Notes under the pieces: model-generated
What the model saw: only the letters and a program-made list of their open reading frames with translations
The model's database searches: none
Told to the model about the DNA's origin: nothing
DNA from: Trichoderma breve
Taxonomy: Eukaryota; Ascomycota; Sordariomycetes; Hypocreales; Hypocreaceae
Assembly: GCF_028502605.1 (NCBI RefSeq)
Contig: NC_079235.1
Span: 3,100,001-3,164,000, forward strand
Length of the DNA: 64,000 nucleotides
Direction: 5' to 3'
Program-made: the position numbers and the translations under genes
Part shown: piece by piece, positions 33,774 to 44,351 of the stretch
Layout of the letters: each line of letters starts with the position of its first letter
How positions within the stretch are numbered: position 1 is the first letter of the stretch

Positions 33774-35572
33774 TTAACTAGCAGAGATCTTTAGCATCTC
33801 TACCAAAGTTCGAATCCTCTCGGTAGATGCGTTCATGACGTTATGAGCGTGCGAATCGCCTGCATCGGCCTTTCGGGGCCCCGTCCTCTTCCTCTGCGCC
33901 TTCTTCTCTCGGGCGTCTATACCCTTCTCCACTGCGGCTTTGAAACTGTCTGTGTATTCCACCATATCGAAATTCCACAGCAGCTGTATCGCGCTCTCAA
34001 CCACCAGCGACAACTTGGCATTGTCTTCCAGGCCTACCGTATTGGCGGGGTGGCAGACGTAGCACTCTTCCAGCATGGGCTTTGTCAAACTGCCTTCAGA
34101 ATGACCTTCCTTGTCCGCCTTGCGGGGGTCCTTGAAGGATGAAGGGAGAAGCCGATGGAAAAGTTCCTTGGTCAAGGTGACGTGCGTTTCAGGCAGCAAA
34201 GGGTTCTCTCGCTGGGAGACGAATAACGCGAACATGTCCAAGGGAAGGACCTTAATGCTGGTTGCAAAGTCCTCGTAAAGCCTGTCAAGCTCGCGTCTAC
34301 TGCTTAGCGTATGCGTAGCTGCAGAAAGCAGTCTAAATAACCGCATCCGTAGATGGATGGATTCAACCATGCCTGCGCTGACCCCCGAGCTGACCCCCGA
34401 GGTACTAGCTTTTGTGCGCTGTTTTTGGGGGGTTGGAGGTTCAGAGACGCCAGAGGATATTGAGTCGTCTTCATCGAAATAGTCGCCAAATTGGTCGTTG
34501 GCCAGGTCGAGGACCGCGTCGCGCTTCCTCTTCTTCCCCCGCTGTCGTGGTCCTTTGTGCTCCCTATCAAATATCTCCTGGAAGGACGAGGAAGACACGC
34601 TGCCGTTGTAAGCAAGCAATGCCTTCATGATGGCCTTGGGACCGGAGTGGCGGCCGTCCTTTTGTTCCATGTACATGATAATCATGGATTCGGCGCGCCA
34701 CATGGTAGGCTCATCGCCCACTTGGCCATTCGCCTCATGGTCCTCCTTGTCACGACGCTCTCTCTCAGCCCAGTCAGCATCCAACACATCTAGCATAAAC
34801 TCCAGCCACGCCTTCCAATAACGCCACCGGTGTGGCATCAGCGAGCAGCAGTGAAACGCCCACCCCACGGTAGACCAAAAGTCCTGGCCCTTGACCCACA
34901 CACCGCCCTCGTTTGCAATCTTTCCTCGGAGGGAATCATGGCGGCCCTTTGAATCGTCATCAGACATATCGCTGTCGCTACCATGGCCGATATGTCCTGC
35001 TCGACTCTTCCATCTCGGTATTGAGCGGAACTGGAATGCGGTCCGAAAATCAGCGTGAAGCGGTCCAACCACCGTAAGAACGTTGCGAAGGTAGCCCAAG
35101 GCAAGGGAGGAGACGTCGAGATGCTCGGGTTTGTCGACGCGCGTTGTGTGTAGAGGGTGAACGGCAATGGTGCTGAGGAGTGCGAGATGGCTAGGCGGGG
35201 GGATGGCCGCCGACTTGCTGCTCGGCGATTTTCTTGACACGCCGGAGCCAAGAATGCTATTGAGGAGGTTGATAGCGCAGGTATCTAAAAAGCAGTCGAT
35301 TGTCAGGTCCTTGTGCATACAGTCCGCCGATGGAAGCGGATATATATTCGGGTGCATCTGAATGCATGCATACATAGTTGTTCCTCAAGGAAGATCTGGC
35401 AATGCTCCTTCAACTCATGCGGCAGCTCACGCGCCTCTCGATATGGACACGGCTGGCCTTTTACCGGCGTACTAGCGGTCGTTGACTTGGCAGTGAGCTC
35501 TGATTCTTCTTCTTTGCTCGTGTAGAATGACGTCGGCGACGAGTTGGTGCTGGGTTGCGATCTCCTCGCCAT
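33774..35572 (-). CDS. Conserved fungal protein of unknown function (569 aa)
   Basis: Two exons on the minus strand (35572-35374, 35284-33774; intron 89 nt, GTATGC donor). The splice joins EEQL to YTCAINLLNSILGSG in frame and removes an implausible ORF start. The protein is mostly helical: hydrophobic segments such as LALLSTIAVHPLHTT and LALGYLRNVLTVVGPLHADFRTAF look like packed alpha-solenoid helices. An acidic Ser-rich insertion with a basic patch (RGKKRKRDA), a possible nuclear signal, sits near residue 350, and the tail is Lys/Arg-rich. No enzyme motif, signal peptide or membrane helix. The WSTVGWAFHCCSLMPHRWRYWKAWLEF stretch looks the most conserved. I do not recognise the family. Confidence 0.7.
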
Positions 35573-36106
35573 GGTCACGGACCTCAGTAATGAGGATGCA
35601 TGGAATGCAGTGGTGTTTTAACGGCGACTGCAGAAGATGGAGGCAGAAAAGAAAGAAAAAGAAAAGAAAAATGTGACAAAGGACGAAACAAGATGAGGCT
35701 GAACTGGGGGGAAACGCGATATCGACAAAGTTGATTGGAGGCGGGACTGTTGTTTGGCGAAAAGCAAGTCGACGCGGGTCTCGAGCTTTGAGGCTCCGCG
35801 CCGTGCTAATAGCGACAATCCGTTCCGATCGCGCACGGTGTTTTTTTAAGGCTAAGTTTAGCGCGAGATCTCTTCGAGTTGCTCCATCATGCGTTCCATG
35901 TCGATCAACGGACATGCTGACATGAAACACTGCAGTACATTAGGCAAGGAATATCTACTGTTTGAAGAAAATGCATGCACTCAATCAGGAGGCTGCTATG
36001 TGGAAAGTACCATATATCAAAAAGTCAGAGGAAACCGTATTGATCCTCTTACATACATGTACCGACCCTTCTTGCATCATCTTCATAGCCCAACAGCTCC
36101 AGCGCT
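35573..36106. other. Intergenic: promoter of unknown gene and 3' flank of mannanase
   Basis: C/T-rich on the minus strand at about 35,630-35,700, consistent with a leader for the 569-aa protein. From about 35,900 it becomes AT-rich, marking a compositional step into the accessory region. No gene. Confidence 0.5.
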
Positions 36107-37532
36107 TCATGAAGGCACGCATTGTGAGTACCAATCGTTGCTATATCTACAAGTTCCCTGTGAGCAGCATTTAGGACCGGCCCATCCATTGCCTCCACAC
36201 TGGCCATACAGGGGGGAGCAGCTGCCAGTCGGTTGCGAGGCGGACGATGTCGTCTTAGACGAGACAGCCGTAGTCGAAGACGCGGGGGGAGGAGGAGGAG
36301 TGCCTCCGTTGATAGCCGCAACATGATTTTGAACCAAACATTGCCAGTTCGACGAGTTGTACCAGACAGTATAAGGATCACTGTTCGATTGGCCGTAGGA
36401 AAGGGTGTCTCCCCACTGCCAAAACATATCGCCGCCCATACCTCGAGTGGCTAAAGAGGTGCTTTGCCAAGGAGCTTCGTTAGTGCAGGGATTGTTCTGT
36501 GCACCGTCTAACCATGATGTTAGTTTAATCCACCCATGGAGTAGAACAAGATCACTTACATTCTTCAAACACGCATGGTTTGCCTGCTGCTACACAGGCC
36601 GCAGCGTGAGTTTGAACCCAAGTAGTTCCCCAAGGGTAGGATGTGCCCCCTATTCATAGCAACGTTAACATTGATAAAGCTTTTCCAACTACTTGTTTCA
36701 TAGAATACTCACAAGAATCCGGGTAAAGGTGGAAAGTGCCAAAGTCGAGTGTCTTGATTTGTACATTCTTGGCAAAGTCGGTGCCCTCTCCATAAGTATA
36801 CGGATAAGAGCCGTCTCCGGTGCTGAGACCAAGTCCTTCATCTCCAAGAGTCACAAGATGGTTGGAATCGAGTGACTTGACATACTGAGATACGCTTGTG
36901 GCCCATGTAACAATGACGCCAGTATCGCACCCGTTACAGCGAGGTTCGTTCGCCAGCTCCCAAGCAAAGATGGCTGTCGAGTTGACGTAGCGACTGACGA
37001 CAGCCTGAATATACTTGCGGTACTGAGCTTGGGCTGCCGAATTAGTGAACCAAGTGGTGGCATTGCCGCCAAAGGCATTCACATAAGCGTTTATTCCACC
37101 ATAGTCATTCCAGTTGTTGACAAATGGAATAATAAGCTTGAGGTTATGCGCCTCAGCCGACTTGACTACATTATCAAGGAGCTGCAGCCCGGTGGCTCCT
37201 GTATTAATCGTAGATCCGGATGCGGATAACTGCTGGTACCAAATGTTTCCAGGGGAAGGCTGCTGGTTGACATCGTTGAAACCCCAGACACGCACGACTT
37301 TGAGTCCAGAGGAAGCAATGTGACTGAACGTTGTATCAACGTCCGCGGAGTTGCTCAGGAATGAACACCAGTAACAATTGGTGCCAGCAAAGTAGCCTAC
37401 TTTACCATCAATGTTGAACTGGGTCCCTGATATTGTCACAAAACTAGAGGCACGCGGAACTGGTTGCAGAACTGCTGCCAATGTCGAGGCTGCAGTTGCA
37501 GCTGCAAGGAGAGAACTCTTTGTGAGCTTCAT
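36107..37532 (-). CDS. man1: Secreted endo-beta-1,4-mannanase, GH5 with C-terminal CBM1
   Basis: Three exons on the minus strand (37532-36713, 36649-36560, 36507-36107; introns 63 and 52 nt) give 436 aa. Signal peptide ~1-19 and short propeptide to ~27 are followed by a GH5 barrel. The acid/base Glu196 lies in ELANEPRC and the nucleophile Glu303 in CVFEEYG; both equal the T. reesei MAN1 residues E169 and E276 after adding the 27-residue leader, which I recall for that enzyme. A Pro/Thr/Ser linker (~375-398) leads to a fungal cellulose-binding module (CBM1; [10 protein letters not shown]..., four cysteines, aromatic face) in the last 38 residues. It cleaves mannan and galactomannan outside the cell. 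A TATA box and a GGC(A/T)4 site lie upstream, and a pectin methylesterase gene follows in the same orientation. Confidence 0.96.
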
Positions 37533-37615
37533 ATTGCAAAGATTGATATCATATGATGGCTTGGAACTATGTGAAGCTGAGACTACTTACACTGATAAAC
37601 TGGTCGGGGAAGCAG

Positions 37616-37624
37616 CTTTATATA
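37616..37624 (-). promoter_or_regulatory. TATA box of the mannanase gene
   Basis: TATATAAAG on the minus strand about 85-90 bp upstream of the ATG, a strong inducible-type core promoter. Confidence 0.65.
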
Positions 37625-37766
37625 CTAAACACTCTACACTGATTCTCTTGTAAGATGTGAGAGAGAGCACCTACAGTATATTGGTAGACATATAGGTTGA
37701 TATTTCCTTTTAAAGACACGGCATCCCTTCTTCCGAATTTTCCATTCACGGTAAGGTTTCTCCCCC

Positions 37767-37773
37767 ATTAGCC
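37767..37773 (-). promoter_or_regulatory. Possible XYR1-type site, GGC(A/T)4
   Basis: GGCTAAT on the minus strand about 235 bp upstream of the mannanase ATG matches the 5'-GGC(A/T)4-3' consensus described for the Trichoderma cellulase/hemicellulase activator XYR1. A single short match can occur by chance. Confidence 0.3.
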
Positions 37774-38119
37774 ATTATGGCTAGACCGGATATTAAATGC
37801 AATGTCACTCTGTGAATGCAACCTCCAAAAGACCAGCAACTTCCCCGGATATATATTCCATGCAATTGAATTTTCTACGTGCTCTTCCCTGCCAATTAAG
37901 ACGCTACTTTGGTGGTATTTATTCTTCTTAGCTTTTAGGCAGAAGTTGCTCTTCTTTCGCTCGAGTCTAGATCACTTGCGCACCAATTACTTGATGGTTC
38001 GAAAAGACAGTGCCAATAGTTTAAAAGGGCTGTACCGACTTGATGTGGTCTGATGCGGTCATGATGAAGCGAACTATCGAATGCTTCTATACAGTCTGTC
38101 TCTTCAATTGCTAGCTAAT
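37774..38119. other. Intergenic between mannanase and pectin methylesterase
   Basis: AT-rich upstream region of the mannanase and 3' flank of the esterase. The open frame at 37802-38053 looks non-coding. Confidence 0.5.
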
Positions 38120-39174
38120 TCAGAGATACGAGGTATCTACGTAGTACTGCGAAGCGTAGCTGCTACCTAGAATGTTTCCAATCGCCAAGGCACTGCCTAG
38201 TTTCGTGGCAAATGACGCCCTTGTCCCCGACGCTCCGGCTCCCGAGTTTGAAAATTCACCAAAGGAGACATGATCCGTCCGCTCGTCACCCGTGTTCCAG
38301 ATATGCCAGCCGGCACTGTTAATCACATTGCTCATGGAACAAGACTGGTATGCAACTCGGGCATAATCTCCCCACGGCCGACCAAGGTAGTACACCCCGC
38401 TGGAGACGCTTTTACCCGGAGCTGCCCCTATGGTGGCCCCATTGAAGACATAATAACTGGACGAATTCGATGAGCGTCCAGATGCGGAGATATAGCCGAT
38501 AGAAGCAGGGAGCACTCCGATCGTGCACTTCTGGAACCACGCAGTGGCTTGCTGGCCAAAGATGAAATCGGTAGCGCCTTCAATGTAGCAACCCGAATAG
38601 AGCTGGGCGCCGGTTTCTGCGAGCAACGTATCTTGGAAACCTTTGAAAGAGCAGGCATAATAGCCTTGATTCTGTTAAGCCAAGTCAGACTACGTTCTTG
38701 AAACTGAGACTCGTTGGAGTATAAGGCTTGTCATCTTACCCCAGCATTTGCAGATACCGCCAAAGCCTGTGAGCCGCTGCCATGTGAGTTGACAACGTTG
38801 ACGTTATATAACTTGAAGTTGGTTGTTTCTACGCGCAGTGTTCCGGTTGCATCATCGGTAGCTTCATCCAGTAAGCTGTGAGATGCAGTTATTGTGACAA
38901 CGTTGGAGGCGTAGGATGCTGTATTCTGAGTATAGCCATAGATGGTGAGTGGTCCACTGAGCTTATTAATAGTGACTTGCTCATTATAGGTGCCGGGGTT
39001 AATGAAAATGATTTGTTCTGATGTCGTTGATTTGAGGGCATTGACAGCTGCTTGAACAGTTGAGTAATTGCCTGGACCGACAACAAGGGCACCAGCAGGT
39101 GGAGAGGTTCTACTGGCTGCAAATGAGCTGACTGTGAAAGCCAGTAAAGCAATAAGAGCTTTCATCTTGAACAT
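38120..39174 (-). CDS. Secreted pectin methylesterase (CE8)
   Basis: Two exons on the minus strand (39174-38740, 38671-38120; intron 68 nt) give 328 aa; an alternative start three codons in (39165) would still leave a full signal peptide. The signal peptide is ~1-22. The right-handed beta-helix shows the CE8 motifs: Gln158-Asp159 in GFQDTLL (acid/base), Asp180 in GATDFIFG (nucleophile) and Arg243 in LGRPWG. It removes methyl esters from homogalacturonan, preparing pectin for polygalacturonases. It lies 587 bp upstream of the mannanase in tandem, has its own TATA box, and both are plant-wall enzymes. No CBM. Confidence 0.93.
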
Positions 39175-39260
39175 GATGAATTTTCAAAGTTATAATCTAG
39201 ATGTTTGATATGCTAAGGGTTTATGAAAGTTGTCGAGTTCAGATGCAGCCCATGAGGACG

Positions 39261-39267
39261 TTTTATA
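39261..39267 (-). promoter_or_regulatory. TATA box of the pectin methylesterase gene
   Basis: TATAAAA on the minus strand about 90 bp upstream of the ATG, matching the spacing of the mannanase TATA box. Confidence 0.6.
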
Positions 39268-40017
39268 CCTTACACATGAGCATGTGACAAAACAAAGGCC
39301 TTTGTGTTCATGTCATCAACATTGGAAATTCTGTTCATAATTGAGAGCAGAAATAATTACATGTACTTACATTCTTGATCCGCCCCAATGAGAGATGCGG
39401 ATATGCAGATCAAGTTTCTCAAAATTGCCTGCAACCCTGGTCATGCAGTCTCGGTATTTATATCCGAGTGGACATGCCCGAGAACAGCCGTGGCGGCATT
39501 TGAACCAACCAATAAGACACTGTATATTTTGGGTAAAGGGGCTCTTAAGCTCTCATTGAATTCTTGCTAGGTGGCACTTCAAAACATAAGACACTGACCG
39601 CGGATGGTTGTAGCGGGACACAAATAGCAAATTACTAGGTATATTATAGGATTCGTAGGGATAATATGTAGCTGCATTTTGTTCAGGTCCAGGGGTATAA
39701 ATCAATCCTAGCCGGCGATGAATCGATGATACTCGCATACAAGGTGCATCATAACTCACGACTTGCGTAGAGGGAGATACGTATACCTACAGGTGGGTAT
39801 CCAAGTACATGTGGCTACCTTATCAGCTGTAATCTATCAGGCATTTATAGTTCAAGGACCTACTTGATGACTCAATGGCAGTATGGAGGCTGGCTAGAAG
39901 GTTTTTACCCTGCCTAGTATTATTACAAAGAGCAGCTGGAGGGCGGGCTGTGATTTCTACACCTGCAACCAATTACAGTGAGAAATATCTACTCGATAAT
40001 CAACTTTGCCCCAAAAC
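39268..40017. other. Intergenic, AT-rich
   Basis: Upstream region shared by the esterase (minus) and the decayed exonuclease-fold gene (plus). No coding-like ORF. No repeat recognised. Confidence 0.5.
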
Positions 40018-41230
40018 ATGCATTACAGGCCACGTCCATCTTTCAAAACAAAACACTGGCAGCGGCTCTACGAATCCCGCATCTCGGACATTAAAGCCCT
40101 CAAGGAATCCACGAACGGCGCTGCCTTTCTCATCGTTGATGCCGAGCCATGGGGCAGAGACAACTCAGTGCCGGCCGAGATTGGCCTTTCTCTTCTTCCG
40201 CCTTTCCATGTGAATCTTGATTACGAAACTATGGACACACTTCCCAAGACATTAGATGCGGTCAGTAACTTGATAGGGTTAGAAACACATTGGATACGCC
40301 TGGTCGACAGAGAAAGGCGAGAGAGAGGCCGTGAACAACATCGATACGGGGCACAACACTATGTCTCAGGTGACAAGGTAGAGGAGACAATTACAGGCAT
40401 CATAGAGTCATTCCGACACAAGACATCGTGCGATGCGCCTCTTATTCTAACGGGATTTGCAGTCGCTTTTGAGCTGCAGGTGCTGTCAAATATCTACCCA
40501 GACCTGTTAAACTATTTCACATCCTGGGTTGATCTCCAAGAAGTGGCAAGTGGTATGACTGATGGGATTGAAAGACCTAGCCTGCGTGAAACTTTGATTG
40601 CTTGTGGTTTTGAAGGTTAGAGGCACTCGCAGGAGTCTCGGGTCGCTCGTCAACACAACGCTGCTACGGATACTGTGCGGACAGCGATGCTATTAGTTCG
40701 GTTTTTGAGGCTCCCTAGCGATGGAGAGACGCTTAATATTAACCAATCGTCTCAAAAGAAAAAACAATTTCCTAGAAATGCTCCTGCAACCCCGAAAGAA
40801 AAGAGTTATTGGAAAGGCTCACGACCCAGACCGAGAGAATTCTACCCATTCATCACAAAAGTATATCGTACCCCGACATTTGAAGGGCTCGATGGACGAA
40901 ACTTGTTCAACCTCTTTTCAAAATACGGGCCAACTGCTGTCGGAATAAGCAATGGAAAAAGATACGGATGGGTGTGTCTACCCAATCTGAAGACTCTGGA
41001 GAATTTTGTACATTCTGTACATATGTGGGAAGATGAAGACGGGAGCGTGTGGGAAGTTGTCTCGGAATATGATCCTACTGTGGTACCTGCACGGGGCTGG
41101 GGAAGAGCTGAAACTGCTTCAAAAGGAAGAGCTACAGGCGGAGATTGATGAGAAACGAATGCGAAGACGACTCAAAAAAGAGATTCAGAACGATGGGATA
41201 TGGCCAGTGAATTTTGGTGGAACCCACTAA
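40018..41230 (+). pseudogene. Decayed DnaQ/Gfd2-like (RNase H-fold, DEDD-type) gene
   Basis: The first ATG is at 40018. The first part (to the TAG at 40618-40620, 200 codons) has a ribonuclease-H-fold start: FLIVDAEPW, giving the D-x-E pair, then EIGLSLLP and a later TSCDAPLILTGF strand. The same frame continues directly past the TAG with ARQHNAATDTVRTAMLLVRFL, which is the H-x4-D closing motif of DEDDh exonucleases, and runs to 41148. Near 41,080 the conserved charged tail (EELKLLQKEELQAEIDEKRMRR, ending at 41230) moves to the next frame. One nonsense codon and one frameshift thus break an otherwise readable gene of about 400 codons. Fungal relatives include Gfd2-like proteins of unclear function. 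A 17-nt gap at the stop is too short for an intron. The breaks are described, not repaired. Confidence 0.7.
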
Positions 41231-42333
41231 AAATAAGCGGCCATATGAGGTGACACATTATGTAGATAAATGTACGTCCAAGAACTTTTATATAGACAGT
41301 TTGGGCTTCCAAATCCAGTCTTGATGATCTCAAATAGACTTGCTCTTTTAGTTAGGGGCGTTGCTCGCTCTTAAAGAGTCCTAAAAAACATAGGTAGTCT
41401 TTACATTCGTGCTAGGTCGTATGCAAATCCTACTACCAGCATACACCTGACGAGATTGGTAAAAATGGCAGCAAGAACAGCCCTTTTTCTTTCATTGGGT
41501 TGCAGACGGTTCACAATCCAAGCCATTACTGAGTTCTATAACTATAAATGCCAAGTAAATTCCAACCTTGATATCAATTTGATCCATCCAAAAAACTAAC
41601 AGTCATCTTTTAGCGCCGATATCTGATCTCGCTTCTTTACAACTAGAAAGAGCACATCCACATATACTACTTGATAGATAATCCGTCTCCTTTGGTAAAG
41701 TTCCTTGAAATTATGAGAATGAGGTTCCACTTATGTGCATGGGTTATCCTAGACACATGAAAGGTTACCCAGCTTCTGTCCCTCGAGCACGGTCGTTTCT
41801 ATTCGTCTGCTCGTTACACCACAATTTTAAGAGACATAATTAGGTGCTACCCTGAGCTTCTGTGGAGATGATCGTATAAATATATGTTAGATTTTAGGAT
41901 TTACGCTCTCTTGTCACCACTAAGGACCATTGGCTACACAATGGTGTAGTGGTGAACAACAACACCGTGCTTTGCCTCCACCTCGTTTTCCGAGATCACG
42001 ATGGCAACATGGTGGCGAATATCTCGCAATTTAAGATTAACTATGATGTTTTTGCGTTCAACGAGGAGATAAGAGAATGTCGTCTTCATTGGCCATGGAA
42101 CTCGCCCTTTTCGGGTTGACCGCCAGGGTAGCATTCAATACCAGGCTTGCTTGCAGTGAGAGTGAAACATGGTGTAACATTCTGTAACCAATCACAACAT
42201 ATCGAGATAACATTCCCAGAGCCTCGTCATGACGCTTTTAAGTGCGGGGTTTTCCTCTTCTTTATTTGTGTTATCCTTGTTTACAATCGTAAAATATATC
42301 GCGCTCTAACTTCTTCACTCACTTCATGCCATC
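41231..42333. other. Intergenic AT-rich region with one unexplained open island
   Basis: Mostly AT-rich and stop-laden. At about 41,940-42,130 both strands stay open with fairly protein-like composition (minus: 66 codons with an FSYLLVERKNIIVNLKLRD segment; plus: a frame containing LVFRDHDGNMVANISQF). Neither is recognised; it could be a gene remnant. The last ~150 bases are the P450 promoter. Confidence 0.35.
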
Positions 42334-44014
42334 ATGCTCGGTACACTTCATGTTGTCGCTGGCATTGTTGCTTTGATAGGCCTTCTCGTCTATTACCAGT
42401 ACTTTCGAAAGAAAAATGTCTTATTGAGTCTTCCTCCGGGGCCAAAGGGTCTGCCCATCCTTGGTAATATCTGGGATCTCCCACCACCGGAGATTCCTGA
42501 GTTCCAGCATTGGCTCAAGTTCAAGGATCTCTATGGCCCAATCAGCTCCATAACTGTAATGGGCCAAACTTATGTTATCATACACGATAGAGAGGCAGCG
42601 TCTGACATTATGGGCAAAATGTCGTTAAAGACCTCTAATCGGCCGACATCAGTTTTTGCATTCGAGCTATGTGGTTTTCAGAAGTTCACGTCAGGGAGAC
42701 CATACGACGCGACCTTCCGGTTACACAGGAAATTTATGCACCAACAGGCAGGCACAAAAACAATTGCTTCGCAGTTCAATGACGTTCAAGATGTTGAGTC
42801 GCGGCGCCTTTTGAAACGGATCCTAGATGATCCCAAGAACCTTCTCAAACACTTTAGGACGTGAGTTCACACATGGACCATTCATAATGGAAGTCAAACG
42901 CAGCTAAACAGACACCCAATTTGACAGCGAGGCGGCCGCCATCATCCTAAAGTCCGTATATGGCTATTCCATTGAGCCGCAAGCGGTCGACCCTTTGACG
43001 AATTTGATCGAGACGATGATGTTCAACTTTGGACTAGCCATGACCCCCGCGGCAAGATTGGTTGACATGATACCTGCTGTTCAGCATCTGCCCGATTGGT
43101 TCCCAGGCACAGCATACAAGGAGATAGCCCGGCAATGGAACCAGGTCAACCATGATACAGTGAACATTCCCTACTCGTTCGTTAAGCGGCAAATAGCAAA
43201 CGGCACCAATCGCCCATCATTCGTATCAAGTCTTATTGAACGATACAGCGGTAAAAATGGAGAACTGGACAATGACAATGAGGAAGCCATCAAGTGGGCG
43301 TCAGGTATCATGTATGGCGGTGGTGCAGACACTACTGTATCAACCTTGAGCGCCTTGATATTGGCCATTGTTATTTTTCCGGAAGTCCAGGAGATGGCAC
43401 AAGAGGAAATTGACAGATTGATTGGCACTCATCCAACTCGACTACCTGGGCTCGACGATCAGGAACAGCTGCCCTATACCTCAGCCATTGTCAAGGAAGC
43501 TCTTCGATGGTTCCCAATTGTACCAATTCCCACACCTCATATAACCGATGAGGATATCATCTATGGTGGCTACCGCATCCCCAAGGGAGCAATACTGCGG
43601 CCCTCGGTGTGGTGGTTTCACCATGATCCTCAAACATACCCTGACCCATTTCGTTTCTCTCCGGAGAGGTTCCTCGAGCCGCGCAATGAACCTGATCCGA
43701 GCGAAGCATTTGGCTACGGTCGCAGAATCTGTCCTGGGCGATACATCGCTGATGACAGTCTCTTCGTAACGATCGCACGACTTCTCGCCACCTTCAACAT
43801 CAGTAAGGTGGTAGACGAGCAAGGGATGCCGGTGGAGCCCAAAGTAGAATATTTGCCAGGGCTGGTTGCTCGTCCAGCGAGTTTCCCGTTTAGGATCACC
43901 GTGAGAAGCGAGAAGCATGAAGAACTCATCAAATCTATCGAGGTGGACCATCCTTGGGAGAAGAGCGACGCTGACCTTCTTGAGTCTGAATACGACTTGA
44001 CGGCCTACAATTGA
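42334..44014 (+). CDS. Cytochrome P450 monooxygenase (secondary-metabolism type, CYP620/OrdA-like)
   Basis: Two exons (42334-42860, 42928-44014; intron 67 nt, GTGAGT donor) give 537 aa. An N-terminal membrane anchor (~5-24) is followed by the PPGPKGLPILGN hinge. All class motifs are intact: I-helix GGGADTT (306-312), K-helix ExxR Glu366-x-x-Arg369, PERF clamp, and haem loop FGYGRRICPGR with ligand Cys444. The layout resembles fungal O-methylsterigmatocystin oxidoreductase-like P450s, a large and loosely named group, so the substrate is unknown. It acts at the ER with NADPH-P450 reductase. It converges on a Gfo/Idh/MocA oxidoreductase 337 bp away; joint action is possible but unproven. No backbone synthase lies in the window. 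Confidence 0.92.
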
Positions 44015-44351
44015 ACGAGTCAAATATCTGTGATAAATGAGTCTCTCGAGCATGTGACTAATAGCAGAAAGAAAAGGGCATGAAGAAGTGGCAACTTGGT
44101 CTGTTCGTTAGCTTAGTACACTGGTAGATACTCAGAACTCTTCTAAATTGACCCTGGTATTTTTCAAGACGCTCTCTATATTTGGTTCAAACTTAAAGAC
44201 TGTAAAGTAGATTGGAACGATGAGATAATAGCAAGCAAGTAACATGACCAAAAATTCCATTCGCCGTTACAGCCACAGTCATAGCAATAGAAACATTCGC
44301 AGCTGCAGTAGAAGTTTACAACTAAACAATGGCATTCGAGGCCACGAGCCT
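44015..44351. other. Convergent 3' flanks (P450 / oxidoreductase)
   Basis: 337 AT-rich bases between facing stop codons; only termination regions expected. Confidence 0.6.

Noticed and set aside
33800..33820. tRNA B-box-like GTTCGAATCC (also at about 47,480)
   Set aside because: Both lie inside coding sequence, lack an A box at proper spacing, and no cloverleaf can be drawn.
40603..40640. Intron across the TAG in the exonuclease-fold gene
   Set aside because: The only GT...AG pair that keeps the frame region would be about 17 nt, far below fungal intron size.
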